The translations under genes and the position numbers were made by a program. This document shows, in pieces, positions 1 to 8,355 of a stretch of DNA of 64,000 nt. The stretch is from positions 30,825 to 94,824 of the forward strand of contig CAKOTZ010000007.1 in assembly GCA_934120395.1 (NCBI GenBank). Reading direction: 5' to 3'. The notes under the pieces were generated by a model. That model did no database searches and had not been told where the DNA came from. It worked only from the letters and a program-made list of their open reading frames with translations. Each line of letters opens with the position of its first letter. The stretch's first letter is position 1. The DNA is from an uncultured Clostridia bacterium (GTDB taxonomy: Bacteria; Bacillota; Clostridia; TANB77; CAG-508).

Positions 1-804
1 ATGAAGCAAACAAAACCGGATATTCCTATAGGAAAATGGGTGAAGTGTAGTAAATGTAAAGAAATATTATATAAAGAAGATGTGCATAAAAACAACAGTA
101 TTTGCCCGAATTGTGGAAATTACTTTAGATTATCTAGTAGAAGAAGGTTAAAACAGATAGTTGATAATGGAACTTTTAAGGAATTTGATGTGGAGATAGA
201 AACACCTAATCCACTAGAAATGCCAGAATATCCAAAAAAAATAGAGGGGTTAAGAGAAAAAACAGGAATAAAAGAAGCTGTTATAAGTGGGATGGCAGAA
301 ATTGATGGCGAAAAAACAGTTCTTTGTATTATGGATGGCAATTTTTTAATGGGAAGTATGGGTTATGTTGTTGGCGAAAAAATATGCTATTCAATAGAAC
401 AGGCAATTAAATTTAAATTACCACTTATTATCTTTTGTGTTTCTGGCGGAGCGCGAATGCAAGAGGGTATTGTGTCATTAATGCAAATGGCAAAAACAGC
501 TAGTGCATTAGCTAAATTAGACGAAGCGGGCTTATTATATATATCTGTTTTAACAGATCCAACATATGGAGGAGTTACAGCAAGCTTTGCAAGTTTGGGA
601 GATATTATTCTAGCAGAGCCAGGTAGTATGATAGGTTTTGCAGGTCCGAGGGTTATAAAAGATACCATTAGACAAGAATTGCCAGAAGGATTTCAAACAG
701 CGGAATTTTTGCTGGAACATGGATTTATAGATGCTATTGTAGAAAGAAAAGAATTAAAAAATACATTAGCCAAATTATTACATTTGCATAAAGAAACTGA
801 ATAG
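1..804 (+). CDS. accD: Acetyl-CoA carboxylase carboxyltransferase, beta subunit
   Basis: AccD pairs with AccA to move the carboxyl group from carboxybiotin to acetyl-CoA, giving malonyl-CoA for fatty-acid synthesis in the cytosol. The N-terminus has the family's zinc ribbon (C16, C19, C35, C38), followed by a crotonase-fold carboxyltransferase domain with the SGGARMQEG segment and a Gly-rich FAGPRVI segment. At 267 residues it is slightly shorter than the usual 280-300. It begins exactly at the window edge with ATG; the zinc ribbon sits where expected, so this may be the true start, but the upstream ribosome binding site cannot be seen. accA follows after 19 bp and fabI after that, so this is the tail of a fab/acc operon. 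Confidence 0.96.
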   Translation: MKQTKPDIPIGKWVKCSKCKEILYKEDVHKNNSICPNCGNYFRLSSRRRLKQIVDNGTFKEFDVEIETPNPLEMPEYPKKIEGLREKTGIKEAVISGMAEIDGEKTVLCIMDGNFLMGSMGYVVGEKICYSIEQAIKFKLPLIIFCVSGGARMQEGIVSLMQMAKTASALAKLDEAGLLYISVLTDPTYGGVTASFASLGDIILAEPGSMIGFAGPRVIKDTIRQELPEGFQTAEFLLEHGFIDAIVERKELKNTLAKLLHLHKETE

Positions 805-823
805 AAGGGAGTGCATATAAAGA

Positions 824-1603
824 GTGAATGCGTGGGAAAAGGTTAGTATAGCAAGGAGTGCTACTAGACCAACTGCCTTAGATTATATTAAAGAAATATT
901 TGATGAATTTATAGAATTGCATGGGGATAGGAACTTCAGAGATGATTCTGCTATAGTAGGCGGAATTGCATGTATTGGGAATCAAGCCTATACTATAATA
1001 GCTGAACAAAAAGGGAGAAATACCAAAGAGAATATAGAAAGAAACTTTGGAATGCCCAATCCAGAAGCATATAGAAAGTCACTAAGATTAATGAAACAGG
1101 CAGAAAAATTCAAAAGACCTATAATTACTTTTATAGATACAAAGGGAGCGTATCCAGGTATTGGAGCGGAAGAAAGAGGGCAAGGAGAAGCAATTGCAAA
1201 AAATATGCTAGAAATGTCAAGATTGAAAGTACCTATCCTAGTTTTGATTATAGGAGAAGGCTCAAGTGGAGGTGCTTTAGCAATAGGAGTAGGAGACAGA
1301 ATTGTTATGCTTGAAAATGCAATTTATTCTATTTTGTCGCCTGAAGGCTATGCTAGCATTTTGTGGAAAGATGGTTCTAGAGCAAAAGAGGCTGCTCAAA
1401 AAATGAAATTGACAGCGCAAGACCTATTAAAGTTAGGAAAAATTGACAAAATAGTCAATGAACCTAAAGGTGGAGCAGAGGAAGATAAAAGTGAGGTTGC
1501 GAAACAAATAAAGAAAGAAATAGAATTGTTTACAACAAAGTATAAAAATATGAATATTGATAATTTAATAGAACAGAGATATCAAAAATTTAGAGAAATG
1601 TAA
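824..1603 (+). CDS. accA: Acetyl-CoA carboxylase carboxyltransferase, alpha subunit
   Basis: This is the second half of the carboxyltransferase, working as an alpha2beta2 complex with AccD. It carries the alpha-subunit signatures [20 protein letters not shown] near the N-terminus, [20 protein letters not shown] in the middle and [16 protein letters not shown] for oxyanion stabilisation. Its 259 residues are typical of Firmicutes AccA lacking the longer proteobacterial N-terminal helix. The start is GTG; a GAAGGGA Shine-Dalgarno lies about 13 bp upstream, a rather long spacing. It lies between accD and fabI in one orientation with gaps of about 20 bp, which supports co-transcription. Confidence 0.95.
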   Translation: MNAWEKVSIARSATRPTALDYIKEIFDEFIELHGDRNFRDDSAIVGGIACIGNQAYTIIAEQKGRNTKENIERNFGMPNPEAYRKSLRLMKQAEKFKRPIITFIDTKGAYPGIGAEERGQGEAIAKNMLEMSRLKVPILVLIIGEGSSGGALAIGVGDRIVMLENAIYSILSPEGYASILWKDGSRAKEAAQKMKLTAQDLLKLGKIDKIVNEPKGGAEEDKSEVAKQIKKEIELFTTKYKNMNIDNLIEQRYQKFREM

Positions 1604-1623
1604 TAAGAGTTAAGGGGGAGAAA

Positions 1624-2397
1624 ATGATTTTAAAGAATAAAACTGTATTGATTATGGGAATAAGGAACAAATGGAGTATTGCATGGGGTGCTGCCTTATC
1701 TGCCAAAAAACAGGGGGCAAAAAAAATAATTTTTACATATAATTCAGCTGACAGTGGAGAAAAATTAGAAAAGCTATTGGAAGATATGCCTGAGGCAAAA
1801 GCATACCAATGTGATGTTTCAGAAGATGAATTAATTGAAAAGTGCTTTAGGGAAATAAAAGAAAATGAAGGAAAGGTAGATGCAATTTTGCATAGCATAG
1901 CACATGCAAATACAGAAGACTTAAGAAACGATTTTACTAAAACATCAAAGGAAGGTTTTGCTCATGCTAATGATATTAGTGCATATTCTTTTGTTGCAGT
2001 TGCAAGAATTGCAAATGATTTAGAATTATTAGCTGAAAATGCTAGTTTAGTAGCACTTACTTATTATGGTTCAACAAAAGTTTTAAATGGATATAACGTA
2101 ATGGGTGTTGCAAAGGCTGCTTTAGAATGTAGTGTTAGATACTTAGCGGATAGTATGGGGAAAAATGGTATACGAGTAAATGCTATATCAGCAGGGCCGA
2201 TAAAAACATTATCAGCAAAAGGAATAAAAGACTTTGGGGAAATTTTAACAATTGTAGAGGAAAGAGCACCACTTAGAAAAAATGTAACTAAGGAAGAGGT
2301 TGGAGATGTAGTAGCTTTTTTATTTAGCGATCTATCAACTAGCATTACGGGGCAGGTAATTTACGCAGATAATGGATACAATATAATGGGAATATAA
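1624..2397 (+). CDS. fabI: Enoyl-[acyl-carrier-protein] reductase (NADH)
   Basis: FabI does the last reductive step of each fatty-acid elongation cycle, reducing trans-2-enoyl-ACP with NAD(P)H. It is a Rossmann-fold short-chain dehydrogenase of 257 residues. The FabI-specific active site Tyr-x6-Lys is clear: Y157 in NGYNVMGVAKAALE with K164, and a second Tyr pair just upstream at 147-148. The N-terminal GIRNKWSIAWG matches the FabI nucleotide-binding loop. The start ATG follows a GGGGGAG ribosome site. It ends the acc-fab operon. Many clostridia use FabK or FabV instead, so FabI next to accDA is a useful lineage clue. Confidence 0.94.
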   Translation: MILKNKTVLIMGIRNKWSIAWGAALSAKKQGAKKIIFTYNSADSGEKLEKLLEDMPEAKAYQCDVSEDELIEKCFREIKENEGKVDAILHSIAHANTEDLRNDFTKTSKEGFAHANDISAYSFVAVARIANDLELLAENASLVALTYYGSTKVLNGYNVMGVAKAALECSVRYLADSMGKNGIRVNAISAGPIKTLSAKGIKDFGEILTIVEERAPLRKNVTKEEVGDVVAFLFSDLSTSITGQVIYADNGYNIMGI

Positions 2398-2471
2398 GCA
2401 GAAAAAGGAACTATTTATTTGTGATAACATATAATGTAGTATAACCTTCTCTTGAATAGGGGGTGTAAGAA

Positions 2472-2723
2472 ATGGAACCACAAATAAATGTTACTTGTTG
2501 CAGAAGAGAACGTAAAGAAAGAAAATGTTGTGTAGACTTAATTTTGGTTATACTAATTGCAGTATTTACTTTTGTATTAGGCGTAATAATAGGCGCAGCA
2601 GCAATAACAACAACTGTTTTAGAGTCTTTAACTGCATTTATCATATTGGCAATAATTTTATTTTTGCTTCTTGTTATTAGAATCATTATGCTTGTATGCG
2701 AAAGAAAAAAATGTTGCAATTAG
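2472..2723 (+). CDS. Small cysteine-rich two-helix membrane protein, function unknown
   Basis: I do not recognise this 83-residue protein. It has two predicted membrane helices (about residues 23-43 and 50-72) flanked by positively charged, cysteine-containing ends: CCRRERKERKCC before the first helix and CERKKCCN at the C-terminus. This symmetry suggests both ends face the cytoplasm and might bind a metal or form disulfides, but that is inference. ATG follows a GGGGGTG ribosome site. It is 74 bp downstream of fabI and is followed at once by a strong hairpin terminator, so it may be the last cistron of the acc-fab operon or a separate unit. Confidence 0.7.
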   Translation: MEPQINVTCCRRERKERKCCVDLILVILIAVFTFVLGVIIGAAAITTTVLESLTAFIILAIILFLLLVIRIIMLVCERKKCCN

Positions 2724-2728
2724 TCGAT

Positions 2729-2758
2729 AAAAAAGGGGCGAAAGTAGCCTCTTTTTTA
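2729..2758 (+). terminator. Rho-independent terminator after the Cys-rich membrane protein
   Basis: An A-run plus GGGGC arm pairs with GCCTC plus a T-run around a short GAAAGTA loop (one G-U pair), followed directly by thymines. Confidence 0.8.
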
Positions 2759-2767
2759 GCTTTTGTA

Positions 2768-2796
2768 TTGACTAGTATGAAAAAAAATAATATAAT
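2768..2796 (+). promoter_or_regulatory. Sigma-A-type promoter for the two-repeat protein gene
   Basis: TTGACT (2768-2773) and TATAAT (2791-2796) are separated by exactly 17 bp. The unit lies just after a terminator, so it starts a new transcript. Confidence 0.8.
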
Positions 2797-2917
2797 GGTT
2801 ACATAAAATTTTAAATTTAGGGAGGTTTTGATAGAATATATAATAAAAATTTATATGACGGTTTCGACAAACATATGGCTAGAATGCAAGCGTAGATTTC
2901 ATAAGGAGGTAAAGACT

Positions 2918-3532
2918 TTGATTAACGTAAGCGAACGCATTGCCAAAAGAATCAATAATTTTAATAAGAAGGACATAAGATTATCATTGTTTAATACTTA
3001 TAGAGAAGCGATAAACGATGAGCAGTGGAAAATTATAAAATGGGTGGAAAGTTTTCGGAATAGTTGGATTGCAGTTAAAATTGATATTTTAACACCACCG
3101 ATGGTTGATTTTCTCAAACATTATTTGAATTATGAAATTAAAAGGAAATGTGATGGTAGATGGCTTATAGTCATAAATACCAAAAAAGAAAAATGTATTT
3201 TGGTTCATAAAAGAAAAGAACAATCCGTAAAGGAAAAATATTTACAGTCACAAATGCAACTGCTTGTTATGCAAAAAACTCTCAATAAATTAACAGAAGC
3301 AGAGTGGAAAGTGATAGAAAAACTAGAAAACAGAAAAGTAGTTTTTAATGGCAAAAACAGGTGGATTAAATTAGCTGTAAATAAACTGACACTTAGACTA
3401 ATTAGTACTCTAATTTACTATTTTCAATATGAAATTATGAGTGACGAAGACGAAAAAATAATAGTGTTTGATAAGAAAGAAATCAAAATAAGAAAAAGAA
3501 ATATTCTATCAGAATTAGAAAGTATTAAATAA
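2918..3532 (+). CDS. Orphan protein with two copies of a domain shared with the next two genes
   Basis: I do not recognise the family. I place the start at TTG 2918, seven bases after a full AGGAGGT ribosome site, giving 204 residues; the frame is open further upstream to 2828. The protein contains a tandem duplication. Repeat 1 starts at NDEQWKIIKWVESF and runs through LTPPMVDFLKHYLNYEI; repeat 2 starts at TEAEWKVIEKLENR and runs through LTLRLISTLIYYFQYEI. Each repeat ends in a short strand (WLIVINTKK; KIIVFDKKE). The same helix-strand pattern recurs in the two genes that follow. It is basic with no signal or membrane segment. It has its own promoter and terminator and uses a CGG arginine codon, which housekeeping genes here avoid. 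Confidence 0.65.
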   Translation: MINVSERIAKRINNFNKKDIRLSLFNTYREAINDEQWKIIKWVESFRNSWIAVKIDILTPPMVDFLKHYLNYEIKRKCDGRWLIVINTKKEKCILVHKRKEQSVKEKYLQSQMQLLVMQKTLNKLTEAEWKVIEKLENRKVVFNGKNRWIKLAVNKLTLRLISTLIYYFQYEIMSDEDEKIIVFDKKEIKIRKRNILSELESIK

Positions 3533-3538
3533 TACTTA

Positions 3539-3574
3539 TCAACAAAAGCACTGCAATAGTAGTGCTTTTGTTGA
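3539..3574 (+). terminator. Hairpin after the two-repeat gene, overlapping the next -35 box
   Basis: A perfect 14-bp stem (TCAACAAAAGCACT against its reverse complement) with an 8-base loop. The distal arm includes a T-run. Its last four bases are also the first four bases of the next promoter's TTGACA. Confidence 0.7.
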
Positions 3575-3599
3575 CAGTTAAACAATTTAGGAGTATAAT
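3571..3599 (+). promoter_or_regulatory. Consensus sigma-A promoter for the 78-residue protein
   Basis: TTGACA (3571-3576), 17-bp spacer, TATAAT (3594-3599): both hexamers are perfect, which implies strong expression unless repressed. Confidence 0.88.
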
Positions 3600-3657
3600 A
3601 AACTTATGTAAAGAATTATATTTGACTTGCTATTGCAAGTAAGGAGGAAAGAACAGA

Positions 3658-3894
3658 ATGAGAAAAGACGTCAAAAATTGTAGAGCAGGTTATGCGCCGA
3701 TTACTAATCCGCAGGAATTAATGCTGATTGAACAGGTTTCAGATTTTTTTGAAATCCATGCTGATAATGCACAACGGAAAATAAAGAAGGAATTAGTTTC
3801 ACCGGAGCTATTGGAATTTTTTATTTTCAGATGTGGGTTTCGGGTACATTTTCAAAACAAATATTATGTTTTAGAAAAAGTACCAGAAGAGTAA
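3658..3894 (+). CDS. Small orphan protein, single copy of the shared domain
   Basis: The 78-residue product is not one I recognise. Its C-terminal half (KKELVSPELLEFFIFRCGF, then a YYVLEK strand) matches the equivalent part of the following gene (VTPELLEALICKGGC, then YVFEK) and, more weakly, both repeats of the preceding gene. The protein is soluble, without signal peptide or membrane helix. ATG lies behind AAGGAGGAAAG. It has its own consensus promoter and hairpin terminator, so it is monocistronic. It uses two CGG arginine codons. A role in binding nucleic acid or protein is possible but the sequence does not show one. Confidence 0.65.
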   Translation: MRKDVKNCRAGYAPITNPQELMLIEQVSDFFEIHADNAQRKIKKELVSPELLEFFIFRCGFRVHFQNKYYVLEKVPEE

Positions 3895-3903
3895 GGCACA
3901 GGG

Positions 3904-3940
3904 AAGTGAGAGCAAAATTGCTCTCGCTTTTTCTTTTTTT
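3904..3940 (+). terminator. Rho-independent terminator
   Basis: Near-perfect hairpin built on GTGAGAGCAA / TTGCTCTCGC followed by a long T-rich tract. Confidence 0.85.
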
Positions 3941-3950
3941 ATATAATTTG

Positions 3951-3979
3951 TTGACAAATTAACATAATATTAGTATAAT
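3951..3979 (+). promoter_or_regulatory. Consensus sigma-A promoter for the 75-residue protein
   Basis: TTGACA (3951-3956), 17-bp spacer, TATAAT (3974-3979). It starts 11 bp after the T-tract of the previous terminator. Confidence 0.88.
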
Positions 3980-4026
3980 GAATTTATGAAATGTTCTTTT
4001 TACAGTTTTTAGAGGAGGCATTAAAA

Positions 4027-4254
4027 ATGAGATTTCATGGTGTTGAAGGTGGTTGGAAGGCTTTGTCTTTGAAACAGGATATGATTTATATGGAAATAAT
4101 GTCATATCTTGACCAAGGAAAGAGTGATACAAAAAGAACAATTGAAAAATCAGCTGTTACACCAGAACTGCTCGAAGCCTTGATTTGCAAAGGTGGTTGC
4201 AGAGCATGGTATGAAGATGGAGATTACGTGTTTGAAAAAGCATGTAATAAATGA
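4027..4254 (+). CDS. Small orphan protein, single copy of the shared domain
   Basis: I set the start at ATG 4027, behind AGAGGAGG; an in-frame ATG at 3991 lies too close to the expected transcription start to have a ribosome site. The 75-residue product has no family I can name. Its core VTPELLEALICKGGC followed by DGDYVFEK aligns with the previous gene and with the two repeats of the gene before that. It has two cysteines in the conserved helix-turn region, no signal peptide and no membrane segment. It is monocistronic, with a perfect promoter and a hairpin terminator, and lies just upstream of the S10 ribosomal operon promoter. Confidence 0.65.
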   Translation: MRFHGVEGGWKALSLKQDMIYMEIMSYLDQGKSDTKRTIEKSAVTPELLEALICKGGCRAWYEDGDYVFEKACNK

Positions 4255-4270
4255 TTACTCTAAAAGATTA

Positions 4271-4299
4271 AGTGGAAGCAAATTTGTTTCCACTTTTTT
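4271..4299 (+). terminator. Rho-independent terminator
   Basis: AGTGGAAGCAA pairs with TTTGTTTCCACT (one G-U pair), followed by six thymines. Confidence 0.82.
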
Positions 4300-4427
4300 C
4301 TTGGCTTGATGATTATTGTTTAATATTGTAAAAGAAAATACTAACAAAAGTCAAAGAACTAAAAATAGAAACTTACTATATAAAGGTGATTTTTATTTTG
4401 TAAACTATAAAAAATTGCTTACGGAGG

Positions 4428-4457
4428 TTGACATTGCCACTATTTGTGTTGTATAAT
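4428..4457 (+). promoter_or_regulatory. Promoter of the S10 ribosomal protein operon
   Basis: TTGACA (4428-4433) and TATAAT (4452-4457) with an 18-bp spacer. It is the only strong promoter I see ahead of rpsJ, leaving a leader of roughly 200 nt. The stretch 4300-4427 before it is very AT-rich and shows no gene. Confidence 0.82.
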
Positions 4458-4462
4458 AATTA

Positions 4463-4668
4463 AGCGTATGGATTTGCGATGAAGCAGAATGTGGCTACGT
4501 ATATACGGAGGGAACTTCTGTGGAGTATGTCTTGGCTTAGACCGGGCGAAAGTTTGAAGAAAGCATCTGCCTTAAGTTCAACGTAACTTAGGCATTAAAA
4601 ATGGTATATAAAGAAACACCAGGATGCGTTGATAACTTGCCGGAAATTTATTTTAAGGAGGGAAATTA
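4463..4668 (+). ncRNA. Structured 5' leader of the S10 operon, probable autoregulatory element
   Basis: About 200 nt of non-coding leader with more G+C than the surrounding DNA. GCAGAA (about 4484) can pair with TTCTGT (about 4516), enclosing a CGTATATACG mini-hairpin. A second stem, TGCCT(T)AAGTT against AACTTAGGCA, spans about 4569-4594. In Bacillus and Escherichia the S10 operon is controlled by L4 binding to its leader. A similar role here is inference from position and structure; I cannot assign an Rfam family. There is no U-tract after the 3' hairpin, so translational control is as likely as attenuation. Confidence 0.55.
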
Positions 4669-4998
4669 ATGGCAACATCAAACAATTTAGTAGGAAGTGA
4701 CAAAATTAGAATTAGACTTAAAGGATATGATTATGTTGTTTTAGATCAGTCTGCTGAAAAAATAGTAGATACTGCTAAAAAAACAGGAGCAAAAGTATCA
4801 GGTCCTATTCCACTTCCAACAAAGAAGGAAGTCGTAACAATTTTACGTTCTCCACACAAACACAAAGATGCAAGAGAACAATTTGAAATGAGAACACATA
4901 AAAGAGTAATCGACATCTTATATCCAACACAAAAAACAGTAGATAACCTTATGAAATTGGATTTACCTGCTGGTGTAGAAATTGAAATAAAATTATAA
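4669..4998 (+). CDS. rpsJ: 30S ribosomal protein S10
   Basis: S10 belongs to the 30S head and, as NusE, to antitermination complexes. The 109 residues contain [20 protein letters not shown] and the loop [20 protein letters not shown], followed by [11 protein letters not shown], all diagnostic. It is a few residues longer than the usual 102 at the N-terminus. ATG follows AAGGAGGGAAA. It is the first cistron of the S10-spc-alpha cluster, behind a long structured leader. Confidence 0.98.
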   Translation: MATSNNLVGSDKIRIRLKGYDYVVLDQSAEKIVDTAKKTGAKVSGPIPLPTKKEVVTILRSPHKHKDAREQFEMRTHKRVIDILYPTQKTVDNLMKLDLPAGVEIEIKL

Positions 4999-5065
4999 GT
5001 TTATGAAACTTACAAATCAAACCAAGCTGGCAAATAAGTCAGCCAATAGTTAGGAGGAAATAAAA

Positions 5066-5701
5066 ATGAAGAAAGCAATCATAGGAAGAAAAGTTGGAAT
5101 GACACAAATCTTCGATGAAAAAGGTAATGTTATTCCAGTAACAGCAATAGAAGCTGGTCCATGTACAGTAATTCAAATCAAAACTGTGGAAACAGATGGT
5201 TATGACGCTGTTAAATTAGGATTTGGCGAAATAAAAGAAAAGAAATTAAATAGACCAGATAACGGTGTATTTAAGAAATTAAAAATTGAACCTAAAAAAC
5301 ACTTAAGAGAATTTAGATTAGACAATATGGAAGGTATTACTTTAGGTTCAGAAGTAAAAGCAGATATATTTGCTGCTGGAGAAAAAATAGACGTACAAGG
5401 AATCACAAAAGGAAAAGGATTCCAAGGTGTTATTAAACGTCATGGACAACACAGAGGACCAATGGGACATGGTTCTATGTATCATAGAAGACCAGGTTCA
5501 ATGGGACCAACATCTACACCAGGTAGAGTTTTCAAAGGTAAAAAATTACCAGGTCACATGGGTGTAGATACTGTTACAATTCAAAACTTAGAAGTTGTAA
5601 AAGTAGATTTAGATAAAAACGTAATCTTGGTTAAAGGAAGTGTTCCTGGAAACAAGGGAAGTATATTAAAAATTAAAAATGCTGTAAAAGCAGTTAATTA
5701 A
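5066..5701 (+). CDS. rplC: 50S ribosomal protein L3
   Basis: L3 nucleates 50S assembly and reaches toward the peptidyl transferase centre. The 211 residues start [15 protein letters not shown] and contain the long central loop with [13 protein letters not shown] and [20 protein letters not shown]. Length and motifs are normal. ATG is preceded by TTAGGAGGAAAT. It sits between rpsJ and rplD in the standard S10 order. Confidence 0.98.
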   Translation: MKKAIIGRKVGMTQIFDEKGNVIPVTAIEAGPCTVIQIKTVETDGYDAVKLGFGEIKEKKLNRPDNGVFKKLKIEPKKHLREFRLDNMEGITLGSEVKADIFAAGEKIDVQGITKGKGFQGVIKRHGQHRGPMGHGSMYHRRPGSMGPTSTPGRVFKGKKLPGHMGVDTVTIQNLEVVKVDLDKNVILVKGSVPGNKGSILKIKNAVKAVN

Positions 5702-5718
5702 GGAAAGGAGGAAAGAAG

Positions 5719-6342
5719 ATGCCTAAAATAGATGTATATGATATAAAAGGTAAAAAAGTTAGCGATGTAGAGCTAAACGAAGAAATATTTGGAATTGAAC
5801 CAAATGAAGACATAGTACATAGCGTACTTGTTAACTATTTAGCAAATCAAAGACAAGGTACACAAAGTACAAAAACAAGAGCAGAAGTTCGTGGTGGTGG
5901 AAGAAAACCATGGAGACAAAAAGGTACTGGTAGAGCTAGACAAGGTAGTATTAGAGCTCCACAATGGATTAAAGGTGGTATTGCTTTAGGACCAAAACCA
6001 AGAAGCTATAAATACAGAGTTAATAAGAAAGAAAAGAGATTAGCAGTTAAATCAGTATTAAGCTCTAAAGTATTAGAAAATCAACTAGTAGTTGTAGATA
6101 AAATACCATTTAAAGAAATTAAAACTAAAAATATGGTAGAAGCTTTAAATAGCTTAAAAGTAGAAGGTAAAACTTTAATACTTTTACCAGAAAAAAATGA
6201 AATTGTACAAAAATCAGCAAGAAATATTGAAAATGTTAAAACAACATTAGTAAATACAATTAATGTATATGACTTATTAAAATATAATAATCTTGTTGTA
6301 ACTTTAGATACAGTTAAAAAGATTGAGGAGGTGTACGCATAA
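5719..6342 (+). CDS. rplD: 50S ribosomal protein L4
   Basis: L4 lines the exit tunnel and in several bacteria represses its own operon by binding the S10 leader. The 207 residues contain the tunnel loop [20 protein letters not shown] followed by [12 protein letters not shown]. The stop codon overlaps the start of rplW by one base (TAATG), so the two are translationally coupled. If the leader upstream of rpsJ is L4-responsive, this is its probable ligand. Confidence 0.98.
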   Translation: MPKIDVYDIKGKKVSDVELNEEIFGIEPNEDIVHSVLVNYLANQRQGTQSTKTRAEVRGGGRKPWRQKGTGRARQGSIRAPQWIKGGIALGPKPRSYKYRVNKKEKRLAVKSVLSSKVLENQLVVVDKIPFKEIKTKNMVEALNSLKVEGKTLILLPEKNEIVQKSARNIENVKTTLVNTINVYDLLKYNNLVVTLDTVKKIEEVYA

Positions 6343-6689
6343 TGAAACCAGAAGACATTATAATAAAACCTATAATTACAGAAAAAAGTAATATGGCAAT
6401 TCAAGAAGGAAAGTATACCTTTAAGGTAGCAAAAAAAGCTACAAAAATACAAATTGCAGAAGCTGTAGAAAAATTATTCAATGTTAAAGTATTAAAAGTT
6501 AATACTATGAATGTTCAAGGAAAGAACAAAAGAGTTGGATATCATCAAGGAAGAACTTCTGACTGGAAAAAAGCTATTGTTTTTGTTGATACAGATCCAA
6601 AAGATAGCAAGTATTTGGGAAAAGGCGGAAAAGAAGTTAAGGTTGCAAATAAATACAAAGACGGAATTGATGAATTTACAGGAGTTTAA
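6342..6689 (+). CDS. rplW: 50S ribosomal protein L23
   Basis: L23 sits at the tunnel exit and forms part of the docking site for SRP and trigger factor. The sequence starts with [15 protein letters not shown] and has the expected [19 protein letters not shown] segment. At 115 residues it has a modest C-terminal extension over the usual 95-100. It overlaps the rplD stop by one base, indicating translational coupling. Confidence 0.97.
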   Translation: MKPEDIIIKPIITEKSNMAIQEGKYTFKVAKKATKIQIAEAVEKLFNVKVLKVNTMNVQGKNKRVGYHQGRTSDWKKAIVFVDTDPKDSKYLGKGGKEVKVANKYKDGIDEFTGV

Positions 6690-6749
6690 TTAAATTAAAA
6701 CTATCTAGATAAAACTAGGAAAATAAATAATTAAAAGGAGAGAATAAAA

Positions 6750-7577
6750 ATGGGAATAAAGCATTATAGAGCAGTAACACCATCAACAAGAAACATGTCA
6801 GTTTCTACTTTTGAAGAAATTACAAAGAAAACACCAGAAAGATCTTTAATTGCAAAGAAAAAGAAAAATGCTGGTAGAAATTCTTATGGAAGAATTACTG
6901 TAAGACATCAAGGTGGTGGAAATAGACAAAAATATAGAATTATAGATTTTAAACGTATGAAAGATGATATGTTTGCAACTGTAATTGGAATAGAATATGA
7001 TCCAAATAGAAGTGCAAATATTGCTTTAGTTGAATATGAAGATGGAACAAAAGCATATATCTTAGCTCCAATTGGATTAACAGATGGAGATAAGGTTATA
7101 TCTGGACCAAAAGCTGATATTAAAGTTGGAAACTGTTTACCAATAGAAAACATTCCAGTAGGTACTATGATTCATAACATAGAATTAAATCCAGGACAAG
7201 GTGGTAAATTAGTTAGAGCTGCAGGACAAGAAGCTCAATTAATGGCTAAAGAAGGAAAATATGCACATGTTCGTTTACCTTCTGGAGAAATGAGATTAGT
7301 TCTTGCTAGATGTAGAGCTACAATAGGAACAGTTGGAAACTCTGATTATGAAAATATCAAATTAGGTAAAGCAGGAAGAAAAAGACATATGGGTATAAGA
7401 CCAACAGTTAGAGGTTCTGTTATGAACCCAGTAGATCACCCTCATGGTGGTGGTGAAGGTAGAGCACCAGTTGGTAGACCAGGTCCATTAACACCTTGGG
7501 GCAAACCAGCACTTGGATATAAGACAAGAAAGAAAAATAAACAATCTGATAAGTTAATTGTTAAGAGAAGAAAATAG
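6750..7577 (+). CDS. rplB: 50S ribosomal protein L2
   Basis: L2 is needed for subunit association and peptidyl transferase activity. The 275-residue sequence has [17 protein letters not shown] at the start, the conserved [14 protein letters not shown] segment (here [20 protein letters not shown]) carrying the essential His, and the [20 protein letters not shown] tail. Start ATG is behind AAAAGGAGAG. An 82-bp gap with a hairpin follows before rpsS. Confidence 0.98.
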   Translation: MGIKHYRAVTPSTRNMSVSTFEEITKKTPERSLIAKKKKNAGRNSYGRITVRHQGGGNRQKYRIIDFKRMKDDMFATVIGIEYDPNRSANIALVEYEDGTKAYILAPIGLTDGDKVISGPKADIKVGNCLPIENIPVGTMIHNIELNPGQGGKLVRAAGQEAQLMAKEGKYAHVRLPSGEMRLVLARCRATIGTVGNSDYENIKLGKAGRKRHMGIRPTVRGSVMNPVDHPHGGGEGRAPVGRPGPLTPWGKPALGYKTRKKNKQSDKLIVKRRK

Positions 7578-7592
7578 AAATAAAATAGAAAA

Positions 7593-7616
7593 GGCAAGCT
7601 AAAAAACTTGCTTGCC
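7593..7616 (+). other. Hairpin in the rplB-rpsS gap
   Basis: GGCAAGC (7593-7599) pairs with GCTTGCC (7610-7616). The sequence after it is CTTCCTAAAAC rather than a T-tract, so it does not look like a terminator; it could be an mRNA stability or processing element within the operon. Confidence 0.45.
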
Positions 7617-7659
7617 CTTCCTAAAACAGAGAATAGATTTATAAGAAGGAGGGAAATAC

Positions 7660-7938
7660 ATGTCAAGATCAAGCAAGAAAAAACCTTTTGTTGCACCAGA
7701 ACTTTTAAAAAGAGTTGAAGCTATGAACGAAAGTGGAAAAAAGGATGTTTTAAAAACATGGTCAAGAGCATCTACAATTTATCCACAAATGGTAGGACAT
7801 ACAATAGCTGTTCATGATGGAAGAAAACATGTGCCTATTTATATTTCAGAAGAAATGATAGGACATAAATTAGGAGAATTTGCTCCAACTAGAACATTTA
7901 AAGGACATACTGGAGAAAAAACAACAGGTGTAAAATAA
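7660..7938 (+). CDS. rpsS: 30S ribosomal protein S19
   Basis: S19 binds the 30S head near the A site with S13. The 92 residues have the standard [20 protein letters not shown] start, the [20 protein letters not shown] block and the [21 protein letters not shown] end. A strong GAAGGAGGGAAA ribosome site precedes ATG. It follows rplB after a hairpin-containing gap. Confidence 0.98.
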   Translation: MSRSSKKKPFVAPELLKRVEAMNESGKKDVLKTWSRASTIYPQMVGHTIAVHDGRKHVPIYISEEMIGHKLGEFAPTRTFKGHTGEKTTGVK

Positions 7939-7971
7939 TGAGATAAAAAATAATTCAAGGAGGGGAATATT

Positions 7972-8334
7972 GTGCAAGAAGTAGAAGAAAACAAAATGGA
8001 AGCAAGAGCAACTTTGAATCATGCTCGTATTTCAAGCAGAAAAGTTAAAATAGTAGCAGACTTAATAAGAGGTAAAGATGTTCAAGAAGCATTATCAATT
8101 GTAAAGTTTACACCTAAAGCATCATCTGAGGTTATTGAAAAATTATTAAAATCTGCAATAGCAAATGCTGAAAATAATCATGGCATGGATTCTAACAAAT
8201 TATATATTGCGGAAATTTATGCAAATCAAGGACCTACATTAAAAAGAATTAGACCTGCTGCAAAAGGTTCTGCAGTTAGAATTAGAAAAAGAACAAGTCA
8301 TATAACAATAGTATTAAGAGAAAGAGAGAATTAA
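7972..8334 (+). CDS. rplV: 50S ribosomal protein L22
   Basis: L22 lines the exit tunnel opposite L4. [20 protein letters not shown] and the terminal [15 protein letters not shown] identify it. I chose GTG 7972 because AAGGAGGGG lies at good spacing upstream, giving eight extra residues before the commonly aligned Met at 7996, which has no ribosome site of its own. The product is 120 residues. Confidence 0.96.
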   Translation: MQEVEENKMEARATLNHARISSRKVKIVADLIRGKDVQEALSIVKFTPKASSEVIEKLLKSAIANAENNHGMDSNKLYIAEIYANQGPTLKRIRPAAKGSAVRIRKRTSHITIVLREREN

Positions 8335-8355
8335 TAAAAAGGAGGAACATTAAGC

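Noticed and set aside
2828..2917. Upstream extension of the two-repeat protein from TTG 2828
   Set aside because: That TTG is only two bases from its ribosome site; TTG 2918 has an ideal AGGAGGT at seven bases, and the duplicated domain starts downstream.
3991..4026. Earlier ATG for the 75-residue protein
   Set aside because: It lies within a few bases of the expected transcription start, so no ribosome site is possible; ATG 4027 has AGAGGAGG.
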